From Photobacterium lipolyticum (GTDB lineage: Bacteria; Pseudomonadota; Gammaproteobacteria; Enterobacterales; Vibrionaceae), in NCBI RefSeq assembly GCF_003026475.1, contig NZ_PYMC01000015.1, positions 44,488-108,487 on the forward strand: a stretch of DNA of 64,000 nt. The letters run 5' to 3'. This document shows, in pieces, positions 46,033 to 58,427 of the stretch; position 1 is the first letter of the stretch; every line of letters starts with the position of its first letter. The notes beneath the pieces were generated by a model that worked only from the letters and a program-made list of their open reading frames with translations, did not search any database and was not told the DNA's origin. Position numbers and translations under genes: made by a program.

Positions 46033-47193
46033 ATGAGCCAAGGGATGATCCGACAAATTGAACTACGAAATGATGGTCAACATTATTTTGAGCAACAACA
46101 ATTTCAGCGCCAGGAACAGGGCTGGAAGTTAATCATTGGTACGTCGGTATTGTTATTAACCTTAGTGGCCGTAGAATTATTTTGGTTCGTACCGACGGCG
46201 ACCAGTTCAAGTAAATCGACCTTTAGCGGTTTTGTGGCGATCTTTGGCGCGATTGCTTCTGTATTGTGGCTCGTTGCTCAGGCCGTGCCATTTAAAGTGC
46301 GCTGGCAAAGTGTTTCCGTCGCGCTGGCGTGTTTATTGGGGGGCGGATGGGCGCTGCTCTTTCCATTACTGATCCACCAATCTCACTTTTTGAGCGCTTA
46401 TGCTTACAGTGATCTGTTTCTATTTCTCTCGGTCATTGCGTTTTTTAGTTACCGACCGGCATTATATCTAGCCGTCGTACCTATCCTCTGTTCGTTACTA
46501 GTAACGGATACGTACTTTGGTTATGTCGATAATGCGATAACGTTTCTGAGTATAGGAAGCCGATTCATCATTATTATTGTGGTAAGAGAGTGCCTTTATC
46601 ATTGGTTCCATGCCTCTGTCTGGCATGAATTTGAAGAGCAGCGATTACGGCAGGAATTGGCTTCTGTGGCCTTGATCGATCCGGTGACGGGACTGCAGAA
46701 TGATAAACATTTCGAGCTGATGCTGGATCGGGAAATTATGGCTGCGCGCCGCCATAACAGTGATCTCACCGTAATGATGATTAATATTGAGCCGTTGCGT
46801 TTGTATGCCATGACTTGTGGTCATCAGGCTAGTGACTATTTGCTAAAGCGCGTTACCAAAGGGTTACGGCGAGGGGTGTACCGCCCGCGGGATTTTATTG
46901 CCCGTACCGGTAGCAGTGAATTTGCTTTATTGCTGCCAGATACCGATGCTTCCGGTGCTGAAATAGTTGCCGAGCGTATGCAAAGACATGTTCATCGTTG
47001 TTGCGATATGTTGGTGAAAGGGGAATTAGAGCAACCAATGGCCGTCATGATATCCATTGTGGAATGGGCACCAAACATGAACGTGAGAACAATACGCAGG
47101 CATATGCGGGATGCTCGCAGCCAGTTAAACCTTGATGAGCCGCAGAAGTGGGCTGATAGCGTGTCGTGCTATGATCCCGTGAAGTATCATTGA
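46033..47193 (+). CDS. Membrane protein with degenerate GGDEF domain
   Basis: About 386 residues. The N-terminal half has about six membrane helices (32-185) and the C-terminal half is a GGDEF-fold domain (about 205-375). The active-site loop reads Gly-Ser-Ser-Glu-Phe at 293-297 instead of Gly-Gly-Asp/Glu-Glu-Phe. The metal-binding Asp of the usual Asp-Ile-Asp is Asn (Asn-Ile-Glu-Pro-Leu). Both changes make diguanylate cyclase activity unlikely, so it is probably a c-di-GMP or GTP sensor, or a protein-protein module. ATG 46033 is preferred to the TTG just before it. Terminator follows. Confidence 0.82.
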   Translation: MSQGMIRQIELRNDGQHYFEQQQFQRQEQGWKLIIGTSVLLLTLVAVELFWFVPTATSSSKSTFSGFVAIFGAIASVLWLVAQAVPFKVRWQSVSVALACLLGGGWALLFPLLIHQSHFLSAYAYSDLFLFLSVIAFFSYRPALYLAVVPILCSLLVTDTYFGYVDNAITFLSIGSRFIIIIVVRECLYHWFHASVWHEFEEQRLRQELASVALIDPVTGLQNDKHFELMLDREIMAARRHNSDLTVMMINIEPLRLYAMTCGHQASDYLLKRVTKGLRRGVYRPRDFIARTGSSEFALLLPDTDASGAEIVAERMQRHVHRCCDMLVKGELEQPMAVMISIVEWAPNMNVRTIRRHMRDARSQLNLDEPQKWADSVSCYDPVKYH

Positions 47194-47201
47194 ATATAAA
47201 C

Positions 47202-47226
47202 AAGAGCACATTATGTGCTCTTTTTT
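47202..47226 (+). terminator. Terminator of the GGDEF gene
   Basis: AGAGCACA (47203-47210) pairs with TGTGCTCT (47214-47221) around three bases, followed by a T-run. It lies nine bases after the stop and faces the end of dsbD. Confidence 0.9.
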
Positions 47227-47259
47227 ATGCGCCTAATCTTATAATTCAGCAGCGATAAC

Positions 47260-49173
47260 TCAGTTGGTGAGCCGCTGCTTGTTTAGGTGTTGAAGAAAAG
47301 GTTTGGCTTCCATGAATCCCGTCAGGCGAGCGCTCTGCCGTCGATGACCTTGTGCATCCCAAAAATCAAGAGTCGGTAAGCCCAGTACGTCTAGCTCCTG
47401 TAGTAGCTTGATGTCTTGAGGCGAGCTTTTGGTGACATCCGCTTGCAGTAATACAAACTTGCTCAGCTCTGGGGCCACAGCCTGATCGTGGAAGGTGTAC
47501 TTCTCGAACTCCTTACAGGCAACACACCAGTCAGCATAGAAATCCAACATCACGGGTTTGCCCAGGGCCTTGGCCTCGGCGAGTGCTAAATCCAGCTCAT
47601 CAATAGTGCTGATACGGGCAAACTCAACGTGTACCGGTTTGGCTGTTACGGAAGATTGAGTCTCTGTTATCCGCAGGTATAGCGGCTGAGTCGCCACGAA
47701 CAGACCCATAATTGCAATCACGGCCAATGTGCTGCTACGCCATGATACTGGCATGGTGGTTTTGACATGATATAACCAGCCAAATGCTGCAATGCCTAAT
47801 ACTGACCATAGATAGGGCACGATAGCGTGAGGCAGTATACGTTCCAGTAAAAAAATTGGTACGGCCAACAGGATAAAACCGAAGAACACTTTTACATGGG
47901 TCATCCAGTTGCCCGCTTTTGGCAGCAGTTTGTTACCGAACATCGCTGCTAGGATCAGTGGTATTCCCATCCCGATAGCCAGTGCATACAAGGCAACGGC
48001 ACCTGTCAGTAAGTCACCGCTTTGCGCGACGTAAATCAATGCACCGGATAACGGAGCAGTGGTGCATGGCGAGCAGACCAAACCGGAAATTGCCCCCATG
48101 GCAAACACGCCGCCGATGTGGCCACCTTGCTGCTTGTTACTCAGACCGCTGAGCCAGGTCTGAACACTGCTAGGGAGCTGCAGGGTATAAGCCCCAAACA
48201 TCGACAGGGCCAGGAGTACAAACAGGACACTTAAGCCGATCAGTACGTAGGGATGCTGCAAAGCCGCCTGGAACTGCATGCCAGCCGAAGCGACCACTAA
48301 CCCCAGCAAGGTGTAGGTCAGCGCCATCCCCTGGACGTAAATAAAAGCCAGACGAAAAGCGCGGCCGTGGCTGAGCTTGCCGCCACCTAATACGAGACCG
48401 GTCAGAATGGGGTACATGGGTAAGACACATGGCGTAAAGGCCAGCCCGATACCTAAGGCCAAAAAGACCAGAGGCGTCCACCATTGGTCGGCGAGATCAC
48501 TGGCCAGCTGATCTTGCTGCGTTGCCGGTGGCGGTGGCGGTGCGGTTGTACTTGCGATGTTTGCTGTGTCAAAACCGGTGACAGCGGTTGCTGTTTGCGT
48601 GTTAGTACGTACTTTTTCTTGTGGTGCTGCCGTTGTTGCTGATGGGATCGCAGGCGTCGAACTATTATTGTTTTTCGCAACGGCAGATAAAGGAACCTGG
48701 CGAATTTCGGGAGGGTAGCAGAAACCGGCTTTGGCACAGCCCTGATAACGCACCGTCAGGGTTGCCCCTTCACTCGCTTTTATCAGTGGCACGCTGACGG
48801 TCAGTGGATCGGTGTAAATGTTTACTTCACCGAAGAACTCGTCTTGATAAGGCTTACCCGCCGGGATACCGAGTTGCCCCAGCGTTGCGTCGTTACCGGT
48901 AACGGAAAGTTGATGCTGATAGAGGTAATAGCCCGGCTTCACCTGCCAGTCAAGATAGACTCTGTCGCCTTGTTGGCTGAAGTTAAACGGAAAGGCCTCA
49001 TCAACGGTCACAAACTTATTGGTATTGCTATCCGAAAATCCCGGGAGAGAAAATTCAGCCTGAGCAGGCAGGCTGAGCACGCCGATCAGCAAGGTTCCCA
49101 ATAAAACAAACAGGGAAACGATACGGGCAACCCCGTCATTTTTTTTCAATCCTATCATTCTTACTCGACTCAT
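47260..49173 (-). CDS. dsbD: Thiol:disulfide interchange protein DsbD
   Basis: A 637-residue DsbD. A signal peptide ends at Ala-Gln-Ala. An N-terminal periplasmic alpha domain contains the Cys pair in [11 protein letters not shown]. A central eight-helix domain has Phe-Thr-Pro-Cys-Val-Leu-Pro and the second membrane Cys. The C-terminal thioredoxin-like gamma domain has Trp-Cys-Val-Ala-Cys-Lys. It passes electrons from cytoplasmic thioredoxin to periplasmic DsbC/DsbG and cytochrome c maturation proteins. A Pro/Thr/Gln-rich linker lies near residues 165-230. No cutA is adjacent, although it is a common neighbour. Confidence 0.95.
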   Translation of the reverse strand: MSRVRMIGLKKNDGVARIVSLFVLLGTLLIGVLSLPAQAEFSLPGFSDSNTNKFVTVDEAFPFNFSQQGDRVYLDWQVKPGYYLYQHQLSVTGNDATLGQLGIPAGKPYQDEFFGEVNIYTDPLTVSVPLIKASEGATLTVRYQGCAKAGFCYPPEIRQVPLSAVAKNNNSSTPAIPSATTAAPQEKVRTNTQTATAVTGFDTANIASTTAPPPPPATQQDQLASDLADQWWTPLVFLALGIGLAFTPCVLPMYPILTGLVLGGGKLSHGRAFRLAFIYVQGMALTYTLLGLVVASAGMQFQAALQHPYVLIGLSVLFVLLALSMFGAYTLQLPSSVQTWLSGLSNKQQGGHIGGVFAMGAISGLVCSPCTTAPLSGALIYVAQSGDLLTGAVALYALAIGMGIPLILAAMFGNKLLPKAGNWMTHVKVFFGFILLAVPIFLLERILPHAIVPYLWSVLGIAAFGWLYHVKTTMPVSWRSSTLAVIAIMGLFVATQPLYLRITETQSSVTAKPVHVEFARISTIDELDLALAEAKALGKPVMLDFYADWCVACKEFEKYTFHDQAVAPELSKFVLLQADVTKSSPQDIKLLQELDVLGLPTLDFWDAQGHRRQSARLTGFMEAKPFLQHLNKQRLTN

Positions 49174-49282
49174 TGCAGGGCGTACCCGAAAACTGGCTAC
49201 CAGGGTCTTTGGTTCTGTACCATTAACTATACTCCGTAAGACCGGTTTATACAGTGATTGGTTTCATCACCGTGCCATCAAT

Positions 49283-50200
49283 TTATTTTCCAGTCAGCGC
49301 GTCACGCATGAAATCGGTAAAGCAGCGGATATAGCTGGGCACATACCCCAGGCGCTGATAAAGCATATAGATAGGGCGCGGCGGTGAATACCAGTCGTTC
49401 ATCATGGTTGACAGTAAGCCTTGTTGCAATGCATCGGCCACGACATAGTTTGGCAGGCACGCGATGCCTAACCCTTTAATTGCGGCTTGTTTGACACTGT
49501 TGAGATCCGCAATGGCCATCCGTACCGGTGAGTTTATCCAGATTGTTTCCTGGCTGACCGAATCAGCTGTGTGAGTGAGTGCCCACTCAAATTCGGGTAC
49601 TGTCGCCAGGCGGGCATGGCTATTAAGTTCGTCGGGATGTAAGGGGGTGCCGTATTGGGCCAAATAGTGCGAAGAGGCCACTAAAGTACGCTGTGATTCA
49701 CCGATTTTTGCGGCGGCAAAACTTGAATCAGGCTGATGACCGACGCGAAATACCACATCGTATTGTTCCGGGCTGTAATCATGGTGCTGGTTCGACAGAT
49801 GGTTGAGCGACAGCGTGATTTCCGGGTATTGCACCAGAAACTGGTTAAACAGCGGCATCAGCTGATACGTCAGTAACCCCACCGGTGCCGATATGCGTAG
49901 TGCTCCCCGGGGATTGTTATTACTGGTATCAATCAGCTCTGTGGTGGTGGCTTCCAGCTCGTCAAGCAGCGGCTGGCAGCGTTCAAAATAATTCTGGCCG
50001 AGCGGAGTCAGGGCGACATTGCGGCTGTCTCTGATCACCAACTGGCTACCGAGGGTCTCTTCCAGTCGTTGTAACCGGCGGCTAAGTGTCGTCGGGGGGA
50101 TATCCAATGCATTGGCTGCGGCCCTGAAACTGCCGTGTTGGGCAATCGCAATTAGTGTCCGCAGGTCATCCAACTTCATCCCATTTTTGCATCGCTGCAT
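49283..50200 (-). CDS. LysR-family transcriptional regulator
   Basis: A 305-residue LTTR. The N-terminal winged helix-turn-helix (Gly-Ser-Phe-Arg-Ala-Ala-Ala-Asn-Ala-Leu-Asp-Ile-Pro-Pro-Thr-Thr-Leu-Ser-Arg-Arg) is followed by a periplasmic-binding-protein-like effector domain of the CrgA/AaeR-type subgroup. The ATG at 50200 has GAGGT ten bases upstream; an ATG seven codons later is an alternative. The gene stands alone, on the same strand as dcuA but separated from it by a terminator. Target and effector are unknown. Confidence 0.85.
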   Translation of the reverse strand: MQRCKNGMKLDDLRTLIAIAQHGSFRAAANALDIPPTTLSRRLQRLEETLGSQLVIRDSRNVALTPLGQNYFERCQPLLDELEATTTELIDTSNNNPRGALRISAPVGLLTYQLMPLFNQFLVQYPEITLSLNHLSNQHHDYSPEQYDVVFRVGHQPDSSFAAAKIGESQRTLVASSHYLAQYGTPLHPDELNSHARLATVPEFEWALTHTADSVSQETIWINSPVRMAIADLNSVKQAAIKGLGIACLPNYVVADALQQGLLSTMMNDWYSPPRPIYMLYQRLGYVPSYIRCFTDFMRDALTGK

Positions 50201-50530
50201 AACGCTTTTACCTCTATCGCATGGCTATCTCAATCATTAATATAGTGTTTCAGGTTCTCCTGTCTTGAGCCTGAACAGTAGCAAACTGAGACATGATATC
50301 GGATCAGCCGTTGCGGAATAACGGTTGATACGGTCTGAACAAATACGCCGGGAATCGTATCTGTTCTTGGTCTTCGCCCTAGGATGGGGCGGAGACAAAT
50401 ATTCAAATTATATCTTTTCGTAACTCTTCTTATCTCTTCGTCATGCTTCACTCTTTCTGAATGCGTCTCTTCTGTACTTGTACTAACCGCAACAATTTAT
50501 TGATACAATTTATTCCGACGCTATGCTTTT

Positions 50531-50607
<77 letters not shown>

Positions 50608-50612
50608 CCAAT

Positions 50613-50640
50613 AAAAAAGGCTACCCGCAGGCAGCCTTTT
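50613..50640 (-). terminator. Terminator of the aspA-dcuA unit
   Basis: AAAAGGCT pairs with AGCCTTTT, with further inner pairing. On the minus strand it is followed by a T-run. It lies 46 bases past the dcuA stop. Confidence 0.85.
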
Positions 50641-50686
50641 CAGGATCTTGCACAATTGTCGCTACAACAATTGCTTTATCAACCTG

Positions 50687-51988
50687 TTACAGGAAGATAC
50701 CGCCTACTGCAAAACCAAGTGCAACCGATGTTGAAATTGTCACCAAACCCGGAATGAAGAACGGGTGGTTGAATACCAGGTTACCGATACGGGTTGAACC
50801 TGTTTCATCCATTTCAACCGCTGCCAGCAGGGTCGGGTAAGTTGGCAGTACGAACAGCGCACTTACTGCTGCGAAAGAAGCGATAGCGGTTAGAGGTGCT
50901 ACACCAATCGCCAGTGCGGCAGGCATCAGAGCGGTCGTTGTTGCACCCTGAGAGTAAAGCAGCATAGAAGCAAAGAACAGAGTCACAGCCAGCATCCAAG
51001 GGTATTGCGCCAGGACTTCACCCGCCAATTCTTTGATTTCAATGATGTGGCCAGAAACGAACGTATCACCTAACCAGGCAACACCCAAGACACACACACA
51101 AGCACTCATACCAGATTTGAATGTAGCGGCATTGGCAATTTTAGATGCATCAATCTTAGTGAATGTCACGATAGCCATGGCTGCGGTCAGCATGAACACC
51201 ATGATTGCATCGTTACGGCCCAGTGCTGGGTTTTCGATCAGGCCTACAGCACTTGAAATCATGGTTGCGTATGCAACTACCGCGACGATAGCAGCAATAA
51301 AAATGTATGTTGCTGTTTTCGCTGTTGGCAGAATTTCACGTTTGGTTGCGCCCTGGATCTTGATCAGGCCTTTAGCCAGATGATCTTGATAAACAGGATC
51401 GTCTTTTAGTTCACAACCTAAGAAGTTAGAAACAAATGCACCTACCATACAAGCGATAAATGTTGTTGGGATACAGATTGCCAGCAGTGTCAGGTAACCA
51501 ACACCCAATGGCTCAAGAATACCGGAGAAGAATACAACTGCAGCTGAGATAGGCGATGCAGTGATTGCAATTTGTGATGCGACAACTGCAATAGAAAGTG
51601 GACGAGAAGGACGGATGCCTTGCTCTTTGGCCACTTCAGCGATAACCGGCAGGGTAGAGAATGCAGTATGGCCGGTACCTGCAAGCAGGGTCATAAAGTA
51701 AGTTACCATCGGCGCATAGAATGTGATGCGCTTAGGATTTTTACGCAGAAATTTTTCTGCCAGATCAACCAGCCAGTCCATACCACCGGCAACTTGCATC
51801 GCGGCAATGGCAGTAATTACTGACATGATGATCAGGATAACGTCTACAGGGATATTACCTGCATCCATACCGAGAAAAAGGGAAAGTACCAGTACACCAG
51901 CACCGCCGGCAAAACCAATACCAATACCACCGATTCTTGCGCCAAGATAAATAAACGCGAGAACGACAAATAGTTCTACACCAAGCAT
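50687..51988 (-). CDS. dcuA: Anaerobic C4-dicarboxylate transporter DcuA
   Basis: A 433-residue, very hydrophobic transporter with 10 or more membrane helices, the usual DcuA length. The family stretch Gly-Thr-Gly-His-Thr-Ala-Phe-Ser-Thr-Leu-Pro-Val-Ile is present. It exchanges fumarate, malate and aspartate for succinate across the inner membrane during fumarate respiration. It lies downstream of aspA on the same strand, 110 bases away, as in E. coli. Confidence 0.94.
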   Translation of the reverse strand: MLGVELFVVLAFIYLGARIGGIGIGFAGGAGVLVLSLFLGMDAGNIPVDVILIIMSVITAIAAMQVAGGMDWLVDLAEKFLRKNPKRITFYAPMVTYFMTLLAGTGHTAFSTLPVIAEVAKEQGIRPSRPLSIAVVASQIAITASPISAAVVFFSGILEPLGVGYLTLLAICIPTTFIACMVGAFVSNFLGCELKDDPVYQDHLAKGLIKIQGATKREILPTAKTATYIFIAAIVAVVAYATMISSAVGLIENPALGRNDAIMVFMLTAAMAIVTFTKIDASKIANAATFKSGMSACVCVLGVAWLGDTFVSGHIIEIKELAGEVLAQYPWMLAVTLFFASMLLYSQGATTTALMPAALAIGVAPLTAIASFAAVSALFVLPTYPTLLAAVEMDETGSTRIGNLVFNHPFFIPGLVTISTSVALGFAVGGIFL

Positions 51989-52098
51989 AAGATTGTCCTG
52001 TCTTTAAAAGTTAAAAGTTAAAAAAAAATGGGAATTTGTAGCAAAAAGGGGCGGATTTTCGTCCTGAAAACCCGCCAAATTATCTAGCGTTTGCGTTA

Positions 52099-53559
52099 TT
52101 AGTTGTAACGCTTCGCTTTATATTCTGGATGCATCAGGTTTTGTACTGAGAAGATGTCATTAAGCTGCTCTTCAGTCAGAAGCCCACGCTCAAGTACTAC
52201 TTCGCGTACATTTTTACCTGTTTCTGCACAGATCTTACCTACGATGTCACCTTCATGGTGGCCAATGAATGGGTTCAGGTAAGTCACGATACCGATAGAG
52301 TTGAACACGTAGCTTTCACAGATATCTTTGTTCACTGTGATGCCCGTAATACACTTATCACGCAGGTTGATAGCGGCATTTTTCAGCAGTTCGATAGATT
52401 CAAATAGCGCCTGACCGATAACCGGTTCCATTACGTTCAGCTGAAGCTGACCAGCTTCAGCTGCGAAAGTAATCGTTGTGTCGTTGCCGATCACTTTGAA
52501 GCACACCTGATTAACCACTTCAGGGATCACCGGGTTTACTTTTGCTGGCATGATAGAAGAACCTGCCTGCATTTCAGGTAGGTTGATTTCGTTCAGACCA
52601 GTACGAGGACCAGAAGAAAGCAGGCGTAAGTCGTTACAAATCTTAGATAGTTTAACGGCAGTACGCTTCAGCGCACCGTGAACCATCACGTAGGCACCAC
52701 AGTCAGACGTTGCTTCGATCAAATCTTCTGCAGGGGTACACGGCAGGCCGGTGATTTCAGCCAGACGCTGAACTGCCAGCTCCTGGTAGCCAGTCGCAGC
52801 ATTCAGGCCAGTACCGATAGCGGTTGCACCAAGGTTAACTTCCAGTAGAAGTTCAGCTGTGTGGCGAAGGTTTTTGATTTCTTCTTTGATCAGAATGGCG
52901 AACGCGTTGAATTCCTGGCCTACGGTCATAGGAACCGCGTCTTGTAGCTGGGTACGGCCCATTTTCAATACGTCGGAAAATTCTTGATTTTTCGCGTCGA
53001 AGGCTTCTTTTAGGTAGCTCAGCGCTTCAACCATTGTCATGATGCTGTTGTATACCGCAACACGGAAGCCGGTTGGGTAAGCACAGTTAGTCGACTGGCT
53101 CTTGTTAACGTGATCGTTCGGGTTAACGATGTCGTATTCGCCTTTCTCTTTGCCCATAAGCTCAAGGGCAAGGTTGGCGATCACTTCGTTGGCGTTCATG
53201 TTAACAGAAGTACCGGCCCCCCCCTGGAAGACATCTGATGGGAATTGATCCATGCACTTGCCTGTGTCCAGGATTAGGTCACAGGCTTTGATGATGTATT
53301 CGCCAACTTCAGATGGAATTGCCCCAAGTTCTTTGTTAGCCATTGCAGCAGCTTTCTTGGTAAAAATCATACCGCGAACAAAGTCTGGTACATCAGAGAT
53401 AGTGGTTTTAGAAATGTTGAAGTTTTCAACAGCGCGAAGAGTATGAATGCCCCAGTAAGCGTCAGCAGGAACGTGACGATCACCAAGTAAATCTTCTTCA
53501 ATGCGGGTAGCAACATTCAGAGTTGCTTCATTTTTTTCAAGATCAATCATCTGAGACAT
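52099..53559 (-). CDS. aspA: Aspartate ammonia-lyase
   Basis: A 486-residue lyase converting aspartate to fumarate plus ammonia. The fumarase/aspartase signature [12 protein letters not shown], which holds the catalytic Ser loop, is intact. Asn-rich and His-containing active-site segments ([28 protein letters not shown]) are also present. A good AAGG precedes the ATG. With DcuA and fumarate reductase (frdD at the right edge) it feeds anaerobic respiration. Confidence 0.96.
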   Translation of the reverse strand: MSQMIDLEKNEATLNVATRIEEDLLGDRHVPADAYWGIHTLRAVENFNISKTTISDVPDFVRGMIFTKKAAAMANKELGAIPSEVGEYIIKACDLILDTGKCMDQFPSDVFQGGAGTSVNMNANEVIANLALELMGKEKGEYDIVNPNDHVNKSQSTNCAYPTGFRVAVYNSIMTMVEALSYLKEAFDAKNQEFSDVLKMGRTQLQDAVPMTVGQEFNAFAILIKEEIKNLRHTAELLLEVNLGATAIGTGLNAATGYQELAVQRLAEITGLPCTPAEDLIEATSDCGAYVMVHGALKRTAVKLSKICNDLRLLSSGPRTGLNEINLPEMQAGSSIMPAKVNPVIPEVVNQVCFKVIGNDTTITFAAEAGQLQLNVMEPVIGQALFESIELLKNAAINLRDKCITGITVNKDICESYVFNSIGIVTYLNPFIGHHEGDIVGKICAETGKNVREVVLERGLLTEEQLNDIFSVQNLMHPEYKAKRYN

Positions 53560-54136
53560 GAGGTAGCCTTATGGGAATCTGCTAAATAAAATTCAAACGT
53601 TGAGCCAATTCTGAATTAAGAATCCATTCCGCAGGAGTTTGGCTAGATGATCGTACCTGACACCTTATGTAGGGCTGATAATACTCCCCTTTATTGGTAA
53701 AAACATAATCTGGATCACTTTTTTGAGGTGCATGAAAACATATGCACAAAAACGAGATCACCCTCACACTTACTGTTAACAATAAGGAGGCTAAATGCGT
53801 CAGGAAATGATCATAAGTGACAAGATGTGAACGACTTGTTTGTTATCTTTGGTTGCCGCTAATGCTGACGGGTGGCTTTTGCGGGAAGCTGAAAATTACT
53901 GTTAACAAACATATGGGTAAGTGTGATAAAAAGTTATCAGTGGTGGTGGTGATGTAAAGGGGTTGTTAATTTGTGTTCGGTGGCAAATAATGCGGACTGG
54001 TAACGCGCACAGACGGTTGAAAAATGCCACAATACCCCACATTGATTAGACTATATAAGATGCTGGCCATCTCTGATGGCATTACCATCAGCAAGTGTTG
54101 ACCAGTTAGTGACAGACAACCACAAAGAGGTGAGTC
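53560..54136. other. Divergent promoter region between aspA and fxsA
   Basis: A 577-base gap with no supported gene. It holds the promoters of aspA (minus) and fxsA (plus). A short hairpin (CTGATGG at 54073-54079 with CCATCAG at 54085-54091) lies 46 bases before fxsA. A minus-strand frame at 53582-53782 begins at a TTG without a ribosome-binding site and looks accidental. Confidence 0.55.
53705..53718. promoter_or_regulatory. Weak candidate FNR site upstream of aspA
   Basis: ATAAT-CTGG-ATCAC matches seven of ten positions of the FNR palindrome TTGAT-N4-ATCAA. In E. coli aspA is controlled by FNR and CRP, which makes a site here plausible. The match is imperfect and about 150 bases from the start codon, so it is only a candidate. 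Confidence 0.25.
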
Positions 54137-54694
54137 GTGTTTCCGGTATTACTGTTTCTGTTTATCGTTGTTCCCATTGTTGAAATTGCCTTATTTGTTC
54201 AGCTTGGCGGTTTCTTAGGACTATGGCCAACGCTTGCTTTGGTTCTGATCACTGCGGTGGTCGGGGCGTCACTCGTTCGCAGTCAGGGCATTGCGACCTT
54301 GATGGCGGTACAAACAAAATTACAGCAAGGCGAGCTGCCGGCTCAGCAGATTGTTGAAGGAGTCATGTTGGCGGTCTCCGGAGTATTACTACTGACCCCG
54401 GGCTTCATGACGGATGCGCTTGGTATGTTGGTTCTTCTGCCTGCCCCACGGGCGATGTTGGCCAAGCAGATAATGAGCCGCGTGAAGGTGAAGGGTATGG
54501 CGTCAGGCTCTGGTTTTAGTGCTGGTTTTGGCGGTGGCCAGGGTTTTACTGGTCAGCGGCCTTTTGAGCCCGGTGCCGATCCCTTTGAATCACGCCGCGA
54601 CAAAGATGCGAATAGTCAGGGTGATGTATTTGACGGTGAGTTTGAGCGCAAAGACCATGACAAAGATAACGATCAGCAAAATCGTCTGCAGTAA
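54137..54694 (+). CDS. fxsA: FxsA family inner-membrane protein
   Basis: A 185-residue protein. Its N-terminal 120 residues carry the FxsA domain with three or four membrane helices (Val-Glu-Ile-Ala-Leu-Phe-Val-Gln; Leu-Thr-Pro-Gly-Phe-Met-Thr-Asp). A Gly/Phe-rich then highly charged tail follows. FxsA is known to ease F exclusion of phage T7; its normal role is unclear. The GTG start is supported by GAGGT five bases upstream. It commonly lies beside groESL, here separated from it by a MATE pump gene. Confidence 0.92.
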   Translation: MFPVLLFLFIVVPIVEIALFVQLGGFLGLWPTLALVLITAVVGASLVRSQGIATLMAVQTKLQQGELPAQQIVEGVMLAVSGVLLLTPGFMTDALGMLVLLPAPRAMLAKQIMSRVKVKGMASGSGFSAGFGGGQGFTGQRPFEPGADPFESRRDKDANSQGDVFDGEFERKDHDKDNDQQNRLQ

Positions 54695-54739
54695 CCATTA
54701 ACGGAGACATCAAAAATATAAGCAACTTGGCTTATATGT

Positions 54740-54765
54740 AAAAGGCAGCTCAGGCTGCCTTATTT
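54740..54765 (+). terminator. Terminator between fxsA and the MATE gene
   Basis: AAGGCAGC (54742-54749) pairs with GCTGCCTT (54754-54761) around TCAG. It is palindromic enough to serve both convergent genes, although the T-run is short. Confidence 0.75.
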
Positions 54766-54807
54766 GTTCATGCTGTTCATATTATACAGTGAAGATATCG
54801 CGGGTTG

Positions 54808-56196
54808 CTAACTTGCATATAATCCAGATTGCCGACGTATTCTTAGCGCATAAAAGTAAGCACTGATACCACTGACAATGTTGGCGACAGCAATGCCGAT
54901 AAATAGCCCTTTTGTTCCATTAAGCTGACTGCCGAGCCATGCTGCAGGCAGTAAAAAAACAAATAACCGCAACAGATTCCACACCAGTGCGTGCATTGGT
55001 TTATGCATGGCGTTTAAGGCGCTGATCAGCAACATGCATACAGCCTGCATGCCATAGCTAACCGGGACGACGATCAAATAATGCCATATCTGTTGCTGTA
55101 CCGCGCTATCCTGGCTGAAGAGTGAGGATAGCGGCCAGCTGAGTGGCACCATCATAATAAAGACCAGCAACTGAAAAACAATTGCAAAGCGCATGGTGAT
55201 AAACAATGCATGAAATGCCCGGCGTGGATTATCAGCCCCTAAATTTTGCGCTATAAAGGGCATTAAGGCTGAGCTCAAAGCCATTATCACAATCACCAGC
55301 AAAGATTCGATACGCATTGCCGCACCATAGGCAGCAACCGACGTTGTGCCTTGGGCTGCCAGAAGCGACATGAGCAGTGCGCCTGATAATGGGTTCATTG
55401 CATTGGACAAACCTGCCGGAGTACCAATCTGCATCACCTGTAGCCAGTCTTTTCGAATGCGTGCCAGTTGTGGCCAGGCCAGTAGTTTTTCACGCCTGAT
55501 TAAGATATAGAGGGAATTGATCAACGCGAAGGCCCAGCTGATCCCACTGGCAATGGCTGCTCCCTTGACGCCCAATTCAGGAAACGGTCCATAACCAAAA
55601 ATCAGTAAAGGATCCAGAATACCGTTGATCAATCCGGCCAGCATCATGATCTTGGCCGGGGTTTTTGCATCACCTGTTGCACGGATCGCGCTGTTCCCGG
55701 CCATGGGTATCACTAATAGTGGAATGGCGAGATACCAGATGTTCATGTATTGGGAGATTATGGGCAATAATTCTGGTGTAGCCCCTATCAAGGAAAAGAG
55801 GGGGGCGATTGTGACAGTACCCAGGGAAGAAGCACCGATCATTAAAATGACGGCCAGTAGTAATCCGTGGCTGGCAAAACGTGCAGCAGAATCATTTTTG
55901 CCCTGCCCCAACAAGCGGCCAACACAAGTCGATATCCCCACACTGACGCCCATGGTTATGCAGTTAAGGGCAAAGGTGACCGGAAAGGTAAAGCTGACCG
56001 CTGCCAGCGCTTCGGTGCCTAGCAGGGAGATAAAAAAGGTATCGACTAGATTGAACATTAAGATCGCCACCATCCCGAATACCATGGGCACGGTTAAGCG
56101 ACGCAATACTTCTGAGATAGGATCAGAGAGCAGCCCGTGCTTGTCAGGCCGTATATTGGCTGTTCTACTTTCTGCTGACTGTTGTTCTGCTGACAT
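54808..56196 (-). CDS. MATE family efflux transporter
   Basis: About 462 residues with 12 hydrophobic helices in two halves, and the MATE pattern (Asn-Leu-Val-Asp-Thr-Phe-Phe-Ile-Ser; Ser-Asn-Ala-Met-Asn-Pro-Leu-Ser-Gly). Such pumps export drugs or metabolites in exchange for sodium or protons. The start at 56196 is preferred over 56253, because the extra 19 residues look foreign and a GAGAC lies before 56196. It separates fxsA from groES and is transcribed against both. Confidence 0.88.
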   Translation of the reverse strand: MSAEQQSAESRTANIRPDKHGLLSDPISEVLRRLTVPMVFGMVAILMFNLVDTFFISLLGTEALAAVSFTFPVTFALNCITMGVSVGISTCVGRLLGQGKNDSAARFASHGLLLAVILMIGASSLGTVTIAPLFSLIGATPELLPIISQYMNIWYLAIPLLVIPMAGNSAIRATGDAKTPAKIMMLAGLINGILDPLLIFGYGPFPELGVKGAAIASGISWAFALINSLYILIRREKLLAWPQLARIRKDWLQVMQIGTPAGLSNAMNPLSGALLMSLLAAQGTTSVAAYGAAMRIESLLVIVIMALSSALMPFIAQNLGADNPRRAFHALFITMRFAIVFQLLVFIMMVPLSWPLSSLFSQDSAVQQQIWHYLIVVPVSYGMQAVCMLLISALNAMHKPMHALVWNLLRLFVFLLPAAWLGSQLNGTKGLFIGIAVANIVSGISAYFYALRIRRQSGLYAS

Positions 56197-56293
56197 AGTG
56201 GTCTCGGACTTGATTGGCAGGCTTACCCTAAAGCAAAGAGTGTGATCGGGCAAAAATTCTAGGAGAAATAATCAAAAAAATAACGGTAAAGGG

Positions 56294-56321
56294 CTTGGGT
56301 TCCAGAAATTAGACCCAACAT
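56294..56321 (+). promoter_or_regulatory. Sigma32 (heat-shock) promoter of groESL
   Basis: CTTGGG at 56294-56299, a 14-base spacer, and CCCAACAT at 56314-56321 match the sigma32 pattern CTTGAA-N13-15-CCCCATNT well. It lies about 100 bases before groES. Confidence 0.75.
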
Positions 56322-56419
56322 GTCTAAGTATCAGAAAAACGCTATTTCATGAAAGTAGGCAGTTTGATGCTTACTTCTCTTTATCTTATGGATCTTACCA
56401 AAATCTGGAGAGACGACCG

Positions 56420-56710
56420 ATGAATATTCGTCCATTACATAACCGAGTTATCGTTGAACGCCAAGAAGTTGAATCTAAGTCTGCTGGTGGCATCGTTCTA
56501 ACTGGTTCTGCTGCCGAAAAATCAACTCGCGGCGTAGTCGTTGCTGTAGGTAAAGGCCTCGTTCTGGAAAACGGCACTGTTCAGCCGTTGGACGTCAAAG
56601 TTGGTGATACCGTGATCTTTGCTGAAGGCTACGGCACTAAAACTGAAAAGATTGACGGCAAAGAAGTCCTGATCATGTCTGAAAATGACATCATGGCAAT
56701 CGTTGAATAA
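56420..56710 (+). CDS. groES: Co-chaperonin GroES
   Basis: A 96-residue co-chaperonin. Conserved opening ([10 protein letters not shown]), the mobile loop (Ser-Ala-Gly-Gly-Ile-Val-Leu) and the Gly-Asp-Thr-Val-Ile-Phe segment are present. The heptamer caps the GroEL cavity. GGAGAG precedes the start, and groEL follows after 41 bases. Confidence 0.97.
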   Translation: MNIRPLHNRVIVERQEVESKSAGGIVLTGSAAEKSTRGVVVAVGKGLVLENGTVQPLDVKVGDTVIFAEGYGTKTEKIDGKEVLIMSENDIMAIVE

Positions 56711-56736
56711 TCCGTTCACTTCAAATAAAGAACTAA

Positions 56737-58398
<1,662 letters not shown>

Positions 58399-58427
58399 TC
58401 ATCCCCTAAGCTAACCGCTTAATTTAA

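Noticed and set aside
53582..53782. 66-codon minus-strand frame just upstream of aspA, possible leader peptide
   Set aside because: TTG start, no ribosome-binding site and no regulatory codon pattern. It only overlaps the promoter region.
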